From contig JAAUZD010000018.1 in assembly GCA_014804785.1 (NCBI GenBank), positions 1 through 64,000 on the forward strand: 64,000 nucleotides of DNA, in the 5' to 3' direction. The notes under the pieces were generated by a model. That model did not search any database, was not told the DNA's origin, and saw only the letters and a list, made by a program, of their open reading frames with translations. Shown here in pieces: positions 53,598-62,187 of the stretch. The DNA is from Lachnospiraceae bacterium. Its GTDB lineage: Bacteria > Bacillota > Clostridia > Lachnospirales > Lachnospiraceae. Position 1 is the stretch's first letter, and every line of letters begins with the position of its first letter. The position numbers and the translations under genes were made by a program.

Positions 53598-53623
53598 TTT
53601 TCATACCTCCATTCAAGTACTTC

Positions 53624-53655
53624 TTTACTATACTAAACCATATAGTAAAAATCAA
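53624..53655 (-). promoter_or_regulatory. plsX promoter overlapped by a 9-bp inverted-repeat operator
   Basis: On the minus strand TTGATT (53650-53655), 17 bases and TATAGT (53627-53632) form the promoter. TTTACTATA (53624-53632) and TATAGTAAA (53641-53649) are an exact 9-bp inverted repeat with an eight-base centre that fills the spacer and -10 box, an arrangement typical of a repressor site. The half-site resembles but is not identical to the TTAGTA-type FapR operator half. Confidence 0.7.
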
Positions 53656-53669
53656 GCAGAAATTTGAAA

Positions 53670-53689
53670 GCCCCGGGAAATCCCGGGGC
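53670..53689 (-). terminator. Terminator of the transglutaminase-like lipoprotein gene
   Basis: GCCCCGGGA (53670-53678) pairs with TCCCGGGGC (53681-53689), a perfect, GC-rich stem followed on the minus strand by TTTCAAATTTC. The two-base loop must open somewhat in the folded RNA. Confidence 0.85.
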
Positions 53690-53717
53690 ACATTTGAAAT
53701 AATATGATGTTTTCTGC

Positions 53718-56168
53718 TTATTCTTCCAGGCGAATGACCCCCATCCAGTAATATCCACTTATATTTTTCTGTGATTTGTCAGCTGCCTGCTGAGCAATAT
53801 TATAAAAGGCATCATCATCAATATCATAGTCCGTCCGCAGGACGGCGATCCCATCTGCAAGCAGCTGCTCTGCCAGCTGATCTGCAATTTCATCCCTTGA
53901 AAAATATCTTTCTGTGGCATGATAATATTCCAGTTCATCTTCAATTGCCATATAATCATACAGACTGCCATCCATGACAAAAGTATCGTTTTCAACAAGG
54001 GTTCCATATGCTGCCGCATCAGAAAGATTAAGCAGTGCATTATCGATGATATCGTTGTCATTGTTGGTAGCATCCACGATATACCATTCATCCCCGATTT
54101 TCACCTTGTTCCATGCATGTGGCACACTGCCCTCAAGGTAGCCGGTCACCACGATGCTGTCAAGTCCTGCCGCATCGGCAAGGAGTTTAAATGCTGCTGA
54201 ATAGCTGGCACATACGCCTACGCCGTCCACCAGAATTCCATAAGCAGTAAAAGAATCATAAAAATCTTCATCCACCTGAGTGAAATGATATTTCTCCGCA
54301 TTTTCCAGGGCAGCATCGTCATACTGCGCATTTTCACACAGATATGTGTTGATTGCCATTTCTTTTTCAAAATCGCTCATATCATCCGCCAGGATTTCAT
54401 CATTGATTTCGCTGACGCGCTCCATGATTTCCTGCTGCTTTTCCGCTGTCTTTTCACGGTCAAAATCATAGTCAACATACAAGATTCTTTCTTCAGTGTC
54501 TATACTCCCGCCCTGTACACCCAGGACCAGAGGATTCTGGTACTGTGCCTCAAAAAAAGCATCAATTACCAGCTGGGTATCAGCGGCTTCCGGAAAATCC
54601 GAAAGGTCAATCACACTTTTCGTTTCCAGCATATGAATTGCAATATATTCGCTCAAGGCAGAATTGGCAGTGATGTGAACAATTGTTCCTTCTTCCTGTT
54701 TTTCCTTTTCATCCCCTTTTACTTCATTTGCTGCCGAACTTTCATCTGCAGAAGGACTCTCATTTGCCGGAGGCTGCACTTCCTCCTCCACAGTAAGAGA
54801 CGGCGTCACGTTTCCACCCTTATTTTTCAGCTTTTCCTGCCGTTCCATGACAGCCTCTAAATCCGCATCCAGCGTATCCCATTTCACATCTGAGACCAAA
54901 AATTCTTCAATAAACGGCGTTTTGGACGCCTTTGCCGTGATGTAAAGAAGATAATTTTCCTCATCTCTCCGGATGCTTCCTAAGTCATATTCAAGCACTT
55001 TCTGAGAGATGCTGCCATCGCACATGGTCACGCACATAACTGCAGGCAGATCTGATACGCCTTCAATGCTATAAAAACTTTCTTCATTGCTATACGAAGC
55101 CTTCTCGGTGGGAAGCATATGTGCCAGATCTTTGGCGCTGAGCAGATTACTTATGGGCGAGCATCCTTTGCTGTTGTATGCAATTACGCCAAAATATTCA
55201 CTCCAGTATTCGTCATACTCTCCTTCCACTTGATACTCTTTTAAAAAGCTGTCAGTCTCGTCCAAATATGCTGCCATATCGTCTGACGTATAGTATTGAG
55301 TGAATCTGCTGTTTAAAAATAATACCTCTCCCTCAGATTCAAAATCTTCTGCATTGCTTACCCATTCTGTATCTTTTACATCTGCAAATACTTTTGTGGT
55401 GTCCCAAAGCCCCTCTTCATCTTTATTGACCATAAACAAAAGGTAACCTTCCGCCCCCTTCACTTCCTTCCAGCTAAATCGTGCATATCCATCTTCCGTC
55501 TGGTCAAAGACGAGGGAAGGTGCCTGGGCGATCTCGGCATTTATTTTGATCACAGTAATAACTGGAGCACTTATGGGATTGCCTGTTTGTGCATCCACAT
55601 TGGCTGCAAGATAATATTGGGGAATCGTCCCCCATCCGCATTCCTCATATTCAGTTATATAATTTCCGTTTAAATGGCTTAAGTCTATCTCGTCAGAATC
55701 GATCTCCGCGATGCCGTAAAAAGGCGGTTCAATGATCAGGATTCCAGCTTCCTCATCATATTCGTAGCTTCCTGCTTCTACTGGATATTTCAGTTCCGCA
55801 TCCTGATAAAGCACGAAACTCTCTGAGAGTTCCAGATCGGATGACCATGGGTTAAAACCGATTTCGATCCGGAGGGATTCATCTCTGTTTACCTTAATTA
55901 CATTCCCATCATATTCTCCCTCTCCTGCCGCAGCATATTTTTCCTTTAGTTCTTCCGCAAGCTGGCCGGAACCCGAATCATCTGCTGCTTCTTTTTCCCC
56001 GTCATTCTCCAATTTCCCATCATTGCTTTCTTCTGCTTCCCCTTCCTGCGCACCTATTTCTGCATTTATCTCCTCATGATCTGTACCGCCTTGTGTGCAG
56101 CCTGTCAAAAGCAATGCAGCTATAAGTCCTATTGTCATACCTGTTTTTAATAACTTTTTCAATTTCAT
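53718..56168 (-). CDS. Large lipoprotein with C-terminal transglutaminase-like domain
   Basis: The 816-residue protein has a lipoprotein signal (LIAALLLTGCTQGG, lipobox Cys at about 24), an acidic, Glu/Ser-rich linker to about residue 75, beta-rich central domains of no recognised family (about 80-460), a Pro/Ser/Glu linker (about 465-500) and a transglutaminase-like domain (about 520-770). Its Cys-His-Asp triad reads GVCASYSAAF, PHAWNKV and YIVDATNND. It should act outside the membrane, perhaps in protein or wall cross-link processing; catalysis is unproven. It lies 107 bases after the anti-sigma gene with a possible ECF promoter between, so it may be a regulon member. Confidence 0.85.
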   Translation of the reverse strand: MKLKKLLKTGMTIGLIAALLLTGCTQGGTDHEEINAEIGAQEGEAEESNDGKLENDGEKEAADDSGSGQLAEELKEKYAAAGEGEYDGNVIKVNRDESLRIEIGFNPWSSDLELSESFVLYQDAELKYPVEAGSYEYDEEAGILIIEPPFYGIAEIDSDEIDLSHLNGNYITEYEECGWGTIPQYYLAANVDAQTGNPISAPVITVIKINAEIAQAPSLVFDQTEDGYARFSWKEVKGAEGYLLFMVNKDEEGLWDTTKVFADVKDTEWVSNAEDFESEGEVLFLNSRFTQYYTSDDMAAYLDETDSFLKEYQVEGEYDEYWSEYFGVIAYNSKGCSPISNLLSAKDLAHMLPTEKASYSNEESFYSIEGVSDLPAVMCVTMCDGSISQKVLEYDLGSIRRDEENYLLYITAKASKTPFIEEFLVSDVKWDTLDADLEAVMERQEKLKNKGGNVTPSLTVEEEVQPPANESPSADESSAANEVKGDEKEKQEEGTIVHITANSALSEYIAIHMLETKSVIDLSDFPEAADTQLVIDAFFEAQYQNPLVLGVQGGSIDTEERILYVDYDFDREKTAEKQQEIMERVSEINDEILADDMSDFEKEMAINTYLCENAQYDDAALENAEKYHFTQVDEDFYDSFTAYGILVDGVGVCASYSAAFKLLADAAGLDSIVVTGYLEGSVPHAWNKVKIGDEWYIVDATNNDNDIIDNALLNLSDAAAYGTLVENDTFVMDGSLYDYMAIEDELEYYHATERYFSRDEIADQLAEQLLADGIAVLRTDYDIDDDAFYNIAQQAADKSQKNISGYYWMGVIRLEE

Positions 56169-56250
56169 TTTTTATTCCTGTACCTTTCCTTCATAAGCCT
56201 TCCCAATATATGGGAACAGGCTCAAATTTGAATGATTACTTCTACATTAA

Positions 56251-56278
56251 ATACTGAAGGACTGTCAAAAAAGTTTCA
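56251..56278 (-). promoter_or_regulatory. Candidate ECF-sigma promoter of the lipoprotein gene
   Basis: On the minus strand TGAAAC (56273-56278), part of TGAAACTTTT, matches the classic ECF -35; sixteen bases later CAGTAT (56251-56256) is a poor match to the CGTA/CGTC -10. It overlaps the stop codon of the anti-sigma gene. Confidence 0.35.
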
Positions 56279-56950
56279 TTTTTCTTTTTTTATTTTTTGA
56301 TACAGGTAATCAATAAATTCCTTCTGGGTTACATTTATTCCTATCACTTCATAGATCTTATTATTTTTTTCATAGACAGCCTGATATCTCATATCTTCTG
56401 ACTTCAGGACAGAAACATAAATTTTCTGTTCTCCGATATAAGACCAGCTATCCTCATCAATTTCAGGCGCGAAAGCAGTTCTTTCTGTTAAAAATTTCAA
56501 TTCTCCTCCGCTTTCTGATTCTGTCACTTCTATCAGTTCCGCTTCTTCCTCATCAAATGAGCCGCTTACCGATTCCCCCTGTCCAATCACTGCCTGACCT
56601 GCATTTGGAGAGATGGAAATCACAACTCTGTCCGGCAGGAAGCGGATCATTCCATTTTCCAATGCTACTTCATCATAGAAAACATCCTCCTCCATTGGAG
56701 TGATATATGATATTCCCTCAGACCGTAGTACTGCAATCACGAGAATTGCCGCGCATAGTGCGACAACAGCGGTTCCATAATACCAGACGGTGCGTTTTAC
56801 TTTGCGGGAATTGCCGTCTTCTTTCTCCAGATGTTTCTCTTCTGCAAGCATCCTCTTTAACGTATCATTTTTTAAGTCTTCCGGTGCTTTCATATTTTGA
56901 TATGCATTCCTGAATTCTTCATTAAGGACCTGATCTTCAAATGACATCAT
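56276..56950 (-). CDS. Putative membrane anti-sigma factor
   Basis: The 224-residue protein has a soluble N-terminal segment (about 60 residues, FEDQVLNEEFRNAYQNMKAP), one membrane helix (about 64-84; YYGTAVVALCAAILVIAVL) and an extracellular C-terminal domain of about 135 residues that resembles DUF4367-type tails. Its position directly after an ECF sigma gene, with a 14-base overlap, and its topology support an anti-sigma role. The two ATG codons at 56950 and 56947 follow AGGAGG; a longer frame from 57124 lies within the sigma gene and is rejected. Confidence 0.8.
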   Translation of the reverse strand: MMSFEDQVLNEEFRNAYQNMKAPEDLKNDTLKRMLAEEKHLEKEDGNSRKVKRTVWYYGTAVVALCAAILVIAVLRSEGISYITPMEEDVFYDEVALENGMIRFLPDRVVISISPNAGQAVIGQGESVSGSFDEEEAELIEVTESESGGELKFLTERTAFAPEIDEDSWSYIGEQKIYVSVLKSEDMRYQAVYEKNNKIYEVIGINVTQKEFIDYLYQKIKKEK

Positions 56951-57449
56951 TGCTTCCTCCTTCCTCAAGATTTTTCCGCAAAAGTTTCCGTCCTCTGGCA
57001 AGCAAAGTCTTGATACTATTTTCCTTTTTGTGAAGCAGCTCTGAAATCTCCCGGACGGAATATTCTTCATAGTAATACAGATATAACGCCATCGAATATT
57101 TTTTCGGAAGCTTCTGAAGCTCAATCAGCAAATCGTTTTCCTTCTGTTCATAAATCTTTTCTTCTCCGACAGTTTCCTCTTCCATTCCCTGGGTTGTCCG
57201 GTTCCATGTACTTGCAACTGTCGTCTTGGCACAGTTTGATGCAACCCTGATCAACCATGCCTTTAAATGTTCTTCGCTTACAATCTTATCCTTGTTCCTC
57301 ACCAGCCGCAAAAAGGTTTCCTGAAATGCATCCTTCGCATCTTCCACATTTCCTGTGATAGTCATGCATATTCTATATACCATATCCGCATGCCGTTCTA
57401 TCGCATCATCCAATACGAGATCATACTTATTATTATCGGGTGAATTCAT
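56937..57449 (-). CDS. ECF-type RNA polymerase sigma factor
   Basis: The 170-residue sigma factor has region 2 (about 15-80; HADMVYRICMTITGNVEDAKD, then DAFQETFLRLVRN and LKAWLIRVASN) and region 4 (about 110-165; LPKKYSMALYLYYYEEYSVR then EISELLHKKENSIKTLLARG). GGGAG lies seven bases before the ATG at 57447-57449; the longer frame lacks such a site. The next gene encodes its likely membrane anti-sigma factor and the third a lipoprotein, an arrangement that suggests a cell-envelope stress response. Confidence 0.93.
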   Translation of the reverse strand: MNSPDNNKYDLVLDDAIERHADMVYRICMTITGNVEDAKDAFQETFLRLVRNKDKIVSEEHLKAWLIRVASNCAKTTVASTWNRTTQGMEEETVGEEKIYEQKENDLLIELQKLPKKYSMALYLYYYEEYSVREISELLHKKENSIKTLLARGRKLLRKNLEEGGSNDVI

Positions 57450-57536
57450 ACTTGTACTCCCTGCATACCACAGACCATGTCTAGGTACCACGTTTATATT
57501 TTTCTCATATCTTATTTTAATTAACAGAATGTAAAA

Positions 57537-57563
57537 AAAGCAATCCACTTATTGGATTGCTTT
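57537..57563 (-). terminator. Terminator of rpmF
   Basis: AAAGCAATCCA (57537-57547) pairs with TGGATTGCTTT (57553-57563), followed on the minus strand by a run of seven U residues. It lies 15 bases past the rpmF stop. Confidence 0.92.
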
Positions 57564-57577
57564 GTTACCAGTTAAAA

Positions 57578-57757
57578 TTAATCAACACTGATGATTTCTT
57601 TCTTGTTGTAAGAGCCGCATGCTTTGCATACTCTGTGAGGCACCATCAGCGCGCCGCATTTGCTGCACTTAACTAATGTAGGAGCACTCATTTTCCAGTT
57701 TGCTCTTCTTTTATCTCTTCTGGCTTTTGAAGATTTATTCTTAGGACAAATAGACAT
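57578..57757 (-). CDS. rpmF: 50S ribosomal protein L32
   Basis: This 59-residue gene reads from ATG at 57755-57757 to TAA at 57578-57580. The product begins SICPKNKSSKARRDKRRANW and has the zinc-ribbon type CSKCG and CKACG pairs of Cys-containing L32. It follows yceD by two bases; yceD-rpmF is a near-universal pair. The zinc-binding form rather than a Cys-free paralogue is present. Confidence 0.97.
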   Translation of the reverse strand: MSICPKNKSSKARRDKRRANWKMSAPTLVKCSKCGALMVPHRVCKACGSYNKKEIISVD

Positions 57758-57759
57758 CG

Positions 57760-58284
57760 TTACACCTCCTTATCCGCGTTAAAGATATCTTTAATAGCTG
57801 CCATTCTGGGATCCGGAACAAATGTATCGCATCCGCATTCTCCCTCGTTTAAGTTGTGCCCACACTGCTTACATATTCCCTTGCAATCTGGCTTGCACAA
57901 TATCTTAACAGGCATATTAACTAAGATTTCACTATTCAGGAAAGCTTCTGTATCCAGTTCATACCCAAGCATAAAGTCCTGCTCGTCCTGATCATACATT
58001 TGTTGATCTGCCTCCGGCGAGAACACTTCCTGCTCAAATTTCACATCCAAAGGCTGTTCTATCATCTGCAGACATCTGTCACATGGGACTTCCAATACCA
58101 ATTTGATGCTTCCCTTAATCAGGACTTTTCCGGTTCCCACATTAGAAAAAATCATATCCGCAGGAGATTTATCAAGAATCTTATAGTCATTTCCCATATA
58201 GGAAAAGATGTCCGGCTCATATATGAGACTTTCTCTTCTATCTTTTCCCTCAGACGTAAATACATCAGTCAGATTGATCAACAT
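57760..58284 (-). CDS. yceD: YceD/DUF177 family protein
   Basis: The 174-residue protein has the DUF177 pattern: a beta-rich N-terminal part (LVLEVPCDRCLQMIEQPL, with a CxxC) and a C-terminal cysteine cluster CKPDCKGICKQCGHNLNEG, then DPRMAAIKDIF. The family is linked to rRNA and ribosome maturation and precedes rpmF in most bacteria. The ATG at 58282-58284 has GGGAG six bases upstream; a start eleven codons earlier has none. Confidence 0.93.
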   Translation of the reverse strand: MLINLTDVFTSEGKDRRESLIYEPDIFSYMGNDYKILDKSPADMIFSNVGTGKVLIKGSIKLVLEVPCDRCLQMIEQPLDVKFEQEVFSPEADQQMYDQDEQDFMLGYELDTEAFLNSEILVNMPVKILCKPDCKGICKQCGHNLNEGECGCDTFVPDPRMAAIKDIFNADKEV

Positions 58285-58316
58285 ATTAAGCTCCCTATGA
58301 ATCACACACTCAAACA

Positions 58317-58345
58317 ATTATAACGATGGTTATGAGATTTGTCAA
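58317..58345 (-). promoter_or_regulatory. Consensus sigma-A promoter of yceD-rpmF
   Basis: On the minus strand TTGACA (58340-58345), 17 bases and TATAAT (58317-58322) match the sigma-A consensus at all twelve positions, 33 bases before the yceD start. Confidence 0.92.
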
Positions 58346-58392
58346 TACCTGCGCCAAATTATTTTTGAACAGTTTTATTTTGGCAGTAGCAG

Positions 58393-59595
58393 TTAAATCA
58401 GCGCTACCGTTTCCCTTGCAATTGCAAGTTCCTCATTAGTGGGTATGACAAAAACCTTGGTTCTGCTTTCGGGAGTCGAAATCAATACATCCTCCCCTCG
58501 TATAGCATTTGCTTCCTCATCAAGTTCTATCCCCAAATATCCAAGGTGGGATGCAACCATGGTTCTGGTAAGCGGATTATTCTCTCCGATGCCTGCGGTA
58601 AAGCAGATAACATCCACGCCATTCATCGCCGCTGTATATGCTCCCACATATTTTGCCACCCTGTAAGCAAATGCCTTCATTGTCCTTATGGCAGCAGGAT
58701 CACCTGCGCGATATGCTTTCTCCAGATCTCTGAAATCAGAGGAAAAACCGCCCGATAAGCCCAGCACACCGGACTCTTTATTCAACACATTTAAAATTTC
58801 ATTTACAGACTTACCTTCTTTATTGCATAAAAATTCAATGATAGCAGGATCCAGATCACCTGAACGTGTGCCCATGATAAGTCCCTCCAAAGGAGTAAGC
58901 CCCATGGAAGTATCTACGCATCTGCCATTCTTTATCGCGGAGATGCTTGCCCCGTTCCCTAAGTGGCAAACGATGATTTTCAAATCCTCGTATTCTCTTT
59001 TTAACAATTCGGCTGCCCTGTGCGATACGTAAGAGTGGCTGGTGCCGTGGAAACCATATCTCCTGATTTTATAATCTTCATAATAGCGGTATGGAATTCC
59101 ATACAGATATGCTTCCTCCGGCATCGTCTGATGAAATGCAGTATCAAAAACGGCTGCCATAGGTGTCTTTGGCATCAATTCCATGCAGGCTCTAATTCCA
59201 ATCAGATTTGCAGGGTTGTGAAGCGGCGCAAGGTCATTGCACTTTTCAATAGCCTTTATAACCTCCTGCGTAATAATGGTGGAAGATGCAAAATCCTCTC
59301 CGCCATGTACAATCCGATGCCCTACTGCCCCAATCTCGTCAAGGCTCTTTACCACGCCGATTTCAGCATCCGTCAATGTATCCAGCACAAGCCCTACCGC
59401 CTGGGTATGATTTTTCATGGGTGTCACAGTTTCCTTTTTCTCACCGCCTGCCGGCGAATAAGTCATCTTACCCCCCTCAATACCGATTCTTTCACAAAGT
59501 CCTTTTGCGATTACTTCCTCCGATTTGGAATTGATCAGCTGGAATTTCAGTGAAGAACTGCCACAGTTGATTACCAGAACATTTATATCTTTCAT
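58393..59595 (-). CDS. ackA: Acetate kinase
   Basis: It interconverts acetyl-phosphate plus ADP and acetate plus ATP, the energy-yielding last step of acetate formation. The 400-residue protein has VLVINCGSSSLKFQL at its start, AVFDTAFHQTMP, GFHGTSHSYVSHRA, the phosphate loop HLGNGASISAI and CFTAGIGENNPLTR. It follows pta by 42 bases in one operon. GGAAAGGAAAAAAG precedes the ATG. Confidence 0.98.
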   Translation of the reverse strand: MKDINVLVINCGSSSLKFQLINSKSEEVIAKGLCERIGIEGGKMTYSPAGGEKKETVTPMKNHTQAVGLVLDTLTDAEIGVVKSLDEIGAVGHRIVHGGEDFASSTIITQEVIKAIEKCNDLAPLHNPANLIGIRACMELMPKTPMAAVFDTAFHQTMPEEAYLYGIPYRYYEDYKIRRYGFHGTSHSYVSHRAAELLKREYEDLKIIVCHLGNGASISAIKNGRCVDTSMGLTPLEGLIMGTRSGDLDPAIIEFLCNKEGKSVNEILNVLNKESGVLGLSGGFSSDFRDLEKAYRAGDPAAIRTMKAFAYRVAKYVGAYTAAMNGVDVICFTAGIGENNPLTRTMVASHLGYLGIELDEEANAIRGEDVLISTPESRTKVFVIPTNEELAIARETVALI

Positions 59596-59637
59596 CTTTT
59601 TTCCTTTCTATCCGTTTCATCCAAATTGCTAAATTTA

Positions 59638-60639
59638 TTATGCAAGTTGTGCCTGAACAGCCGTAAGTGCAACGACACCAACGATATCCTGCCAGGAACA
59701 TCCTCTTGACAAGTCATTGACAGGTTTTGCGATTCCCTGAAGCATTGGTCCGTAGGCTTCCGCATTTGCAAGCCGCTGCACCAGTTTATATCCGATATTT
59801 CCGCAATCCAGATTGGGGAAGATCAGCACATTTGCCTTGCCGGCAACCTCACTTCCCGGTGCCTTGGACTTCGCTACTTGGGGGACCAGCGCAGCATCTG
59901 TCTGTAACTCGCCGTCCAACATAAGGTGGGGATACTGTTCATGCGCAATTCTGGTAGCTTCGACCATTTTATCTACCAACGCATGCTTGGCGCTTCCCTT
60001 GGTGGAATGGGACAGCATTGCAATAATCGGCTTCGCTCCCACCAGGCTCTTAAAACTTTTAGCAGAAGTGTCTGCAATTGCTGCCAGTTCCTCTGGCGTA
60101 GGATCCTGATTCAATCCGCAGTCAGCAAATAGGAAAGTCCCATTTTCGCCAAACTCACAATTCGGCACACACATCAGGAAAAATCCTGAAACCAGCTTTA
60201 CGCCTGGCGCCGTCTTTAAAATCTGTAGTGCAGGCCGCAGCGTATCCGCTGTTGCGTGGCAGGCACCGGCAACCATACCGTCGGCATCATTTGCCTTTAC
60301 CATAATGACACCGAAAGTAAGATAATCACTGAGAAGGATTTCTCTTGCCTTTTCAAGCGTCATACCTTTATTCTTTCTCGTCTCATACAACAAATTCACA
60401 TAGTCATCCAGTTTATCGCACAACTCGGGATTGATGATCTTAACACCATCAAGTTCTATCTCCAGCCACGTAGCGCCGTCCATGATCTTCTCCTCATTCC
60501 CGATCATGATAATATCTGCAATCCCCTCTTTTATAATGTGTGAAGCTGCAATCAAGGTTCGCTTGTCCGTTGTCTCGGGCAGAACAATTGTCTTTCTGTC
60601 CATCCGTGCCTTGTCCTTTATCACATCAATATATGACAT
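59638..60639 (-). CDS. pta: Phosphate acetyltransferase
   Basis: It makes acetyl-phosphate from acetyl-CoA. The 333-residue short-form enzyme has only the catalytic PTA domain: KTIVLPETTDKRTL, GMVAGACHATADTLRPALQI and the late FPNLDCGNIGYKLVQRL, GPMLQGIAKPVNDLSRGC. ATG at 60637-60639 has GGAG seven bases upstream; frames from 60705 and the ATG two codons earlier are less suitable. The promoter is at 60673-60701. Confidence 0.97.
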   Translation of the reverse strand: MSYIDVIKDKARMDRKTIVLPETTDKRTLIAASHIIKEGIADIIMIGNEEKIMDGATWLEIELDGVKIINPELCDKLDDYVNLLYETRKNKGMTLEKAREILLSDYLTFGVIMVKANDADGMVAGACHATADTLRPALQILKTAPGVKLVSGFFLMCVPNCEFGENGTFLFADCGLNQDPTPEELAAIADTSAKSFKSLVGAKPIIAMLSHSTKGSAKHALVDKMVEATRIAHEQYPHLMLDGELQTDAALVPQVAKSKAPGSEVAGKANVLIFPNLDCGNIGYKLVQRLANAEAYGPMLQGIAKPVNDLSRGCSWQDIVGVVALTAVQAQLA

Positions 60640-60672
60640 CCCCATTCTCCTTTCATAACCCAACTTATTGTA

Positions 60673-60701
60673 ATTATATTTCAAACCGCTTTTCACGGCA
60701 A
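60673..60701 (-). promoter_or_regulatory. Sigma-A promoter of pta-ackA
   Basis: On the minus strand TTGCCG (60696-60701), 17 bases and a perfect TATAAT (60673-60678) stand 34 bases before the pta start. Confidence 0.75.
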
Positions 60702-60859
60702 GCATATCCTTGTAAAAAATTGTGTAAATTTTAATACATAATTTGCCTCTTTTCGGGTTTTGTGATACATTTTAAATGATAAACCTATTGTTTGACAGGA
60801 CGTATTTCCCTGTCAGGTCAAATATAGCATCTTTATGCCGGAAAATGCGAGGATAATTC

Positions 60860-62119
60860 GTGAAAACTACTGCCATAATAGCCGAATATAATCCATTTCA
60901 TAATGGTCACCAATATCATATCGAGGAGACAAGGCGCCAGACTGACGCCGATTTCATTCTTGTACTTATGAGCGGCGATTTCGTTCAGCGCGGCGCGCCA
61001 GCGCTCTGCAACAAATATATCCGTACAAAGATGGCGCTTCTTGGCGGTGCTGATGTTGTAATCGAGCTGCCGAGCCTTTACGCTCTTTCTAGTGCGGAAT
61101 TTTTTGCCGGCGGCGCAGTCACTCTGCTGAATCAGTTAAATGTAGTCGATACTTTATCCTTTGGCAGCGAGTCCGGAAATCTGTCTCTTTTTGAGAAAAG
61201 TGCCCGCACCATGATTGAACAGGCGGATCTTTTGACCACCAGAATCAGAGCAGGTTTAAAAAATGGCTTCCATTACCCGGCTGCAAGAGCAGATGCAATG
61301 TCAGAACTTTTCATCAACCATTCAGACGCAGACGAGCTCAATGCACTTTTTACATATCCAAATAATATTCTTGGGCTGGAATACTGCAAAGCGCTGCGGA
61401 CCCTCAAAAGCTCTATCCAGCCTTTCACCTTAAAACGTGAAGATGCCGGTTATCACAATACCTCTGTTTTAGATCATGTTTCCAGCCATATCTCTGCTTC
61501 TGCCATAAGAAATGCTTTAAGCCAGACTCCTGAGGTGGTTGCAGAGTATGTTCCCCATGAAGTGTACCAGCTTCTTTCGGAAAACAACCTTCTTGCATCC
61601 TTTCTCACAGAGGATGCTTTTTCCATGGTGCTTTATTACAAATTACAGACAGAAAAAGAACAGGGATTTTCCCAGTTTCTGGATTGCACACCCGATTTGT
61701 CTGATAAAATATGTAAAAATCTTCCAGATTTTACCGGATTTACTGATTTTTGCCATCTTCTAAAGTCAAAGGAACTGACTTATACAAGAATCAGCCGCGT
61801 ACTGATGCATATTTTGTTCAATATCAGAACACCTGAATATTTTCGTCCGCCCCTGCTTTTAAGGAGCCTTTTTGTTCCTTATGCCAGATTGCTCGGTTTT
61901 AAGAAAGAAGCGGCTCCGCTCCTTTCTGCCATAAAAAAAAGCAGCCAGATTCCGCTGCTTTCCAAACTTGCTGATGCCGGTTCCCTTCTAAATGATGATG
62001 CCTACGCCTTATTACAGCAGGATATCCTCTGCGCGTCCATTTATGAATCAGCGGCATTCCACTATACCGGAAGGTCCCCATTAAACGAACTAAAGCAGTC
62101 ACCGATTATCCTTCCATAA
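60860..62119 (+). CDS. tmcAL: tRNA(Met) cytidine acetate ligase TmcAL (YlbM)
   Basis: TmcAL uses acetate and ATP to acetylate the wobble cytidine of elongator tRNA-Met. The 419-residue protein begins AIIAEYNPFHNGHQYHI with the HxGH nucleotidyltransferase motif, followed by MSGDFVQRGAP and ALYALSSAEFFAGG-like residues. It starts with GTG at 60860-60862 with GAGG nine bases upstream. It is divergent from pta across a 220-base gap that holds a weak TTGCCT-17-TACATT promoter and an inverted repeat near 60795-60830; use of acetate links it by theme to pta-ackA. Confidence 0.94.
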   Translation: MKTTAIIAEYNPFHNGHQYHIEETRRQTDADFILVLMSGDFVQRGAPALCNKYIRTKMALLGGADVVIELPSLYALSSAEFFAGGAVTLLNQLNVVDTLSFGSESGNLSLFEKSARTMIEQADLLTTRIRAGLKNGFHYPAARADAMSELFINHSDADELNALFTYPNNILGLEYCKALRTLKSSIQPFTLKREDAGYHNTSVLDHVSSHISASAIRNALSQTPEVVAEYVPHEVYQLLSENNLLASFLTEDAFSMVLYYKLQTEKEQGFSQFLDCTPDLSDKICKNLPDFTGFTDFCHLLKSKELTYTRISRVLMHILFNIRTPEYFRPPLLLRSLFVPYARLLGFKKEAAPLLSAIKKSSQIPLLSKLADAGSLLNDDAYALLQQDILCASIYESAAFHYTGRSPLNELKQSPIILP

Positions 62120-62187
62120 CCAATTGCCCTGAAAGATCTTTGCCGTATATCAAGCACTTTCATGCCTAGTAAATCCTCTTATTGATA

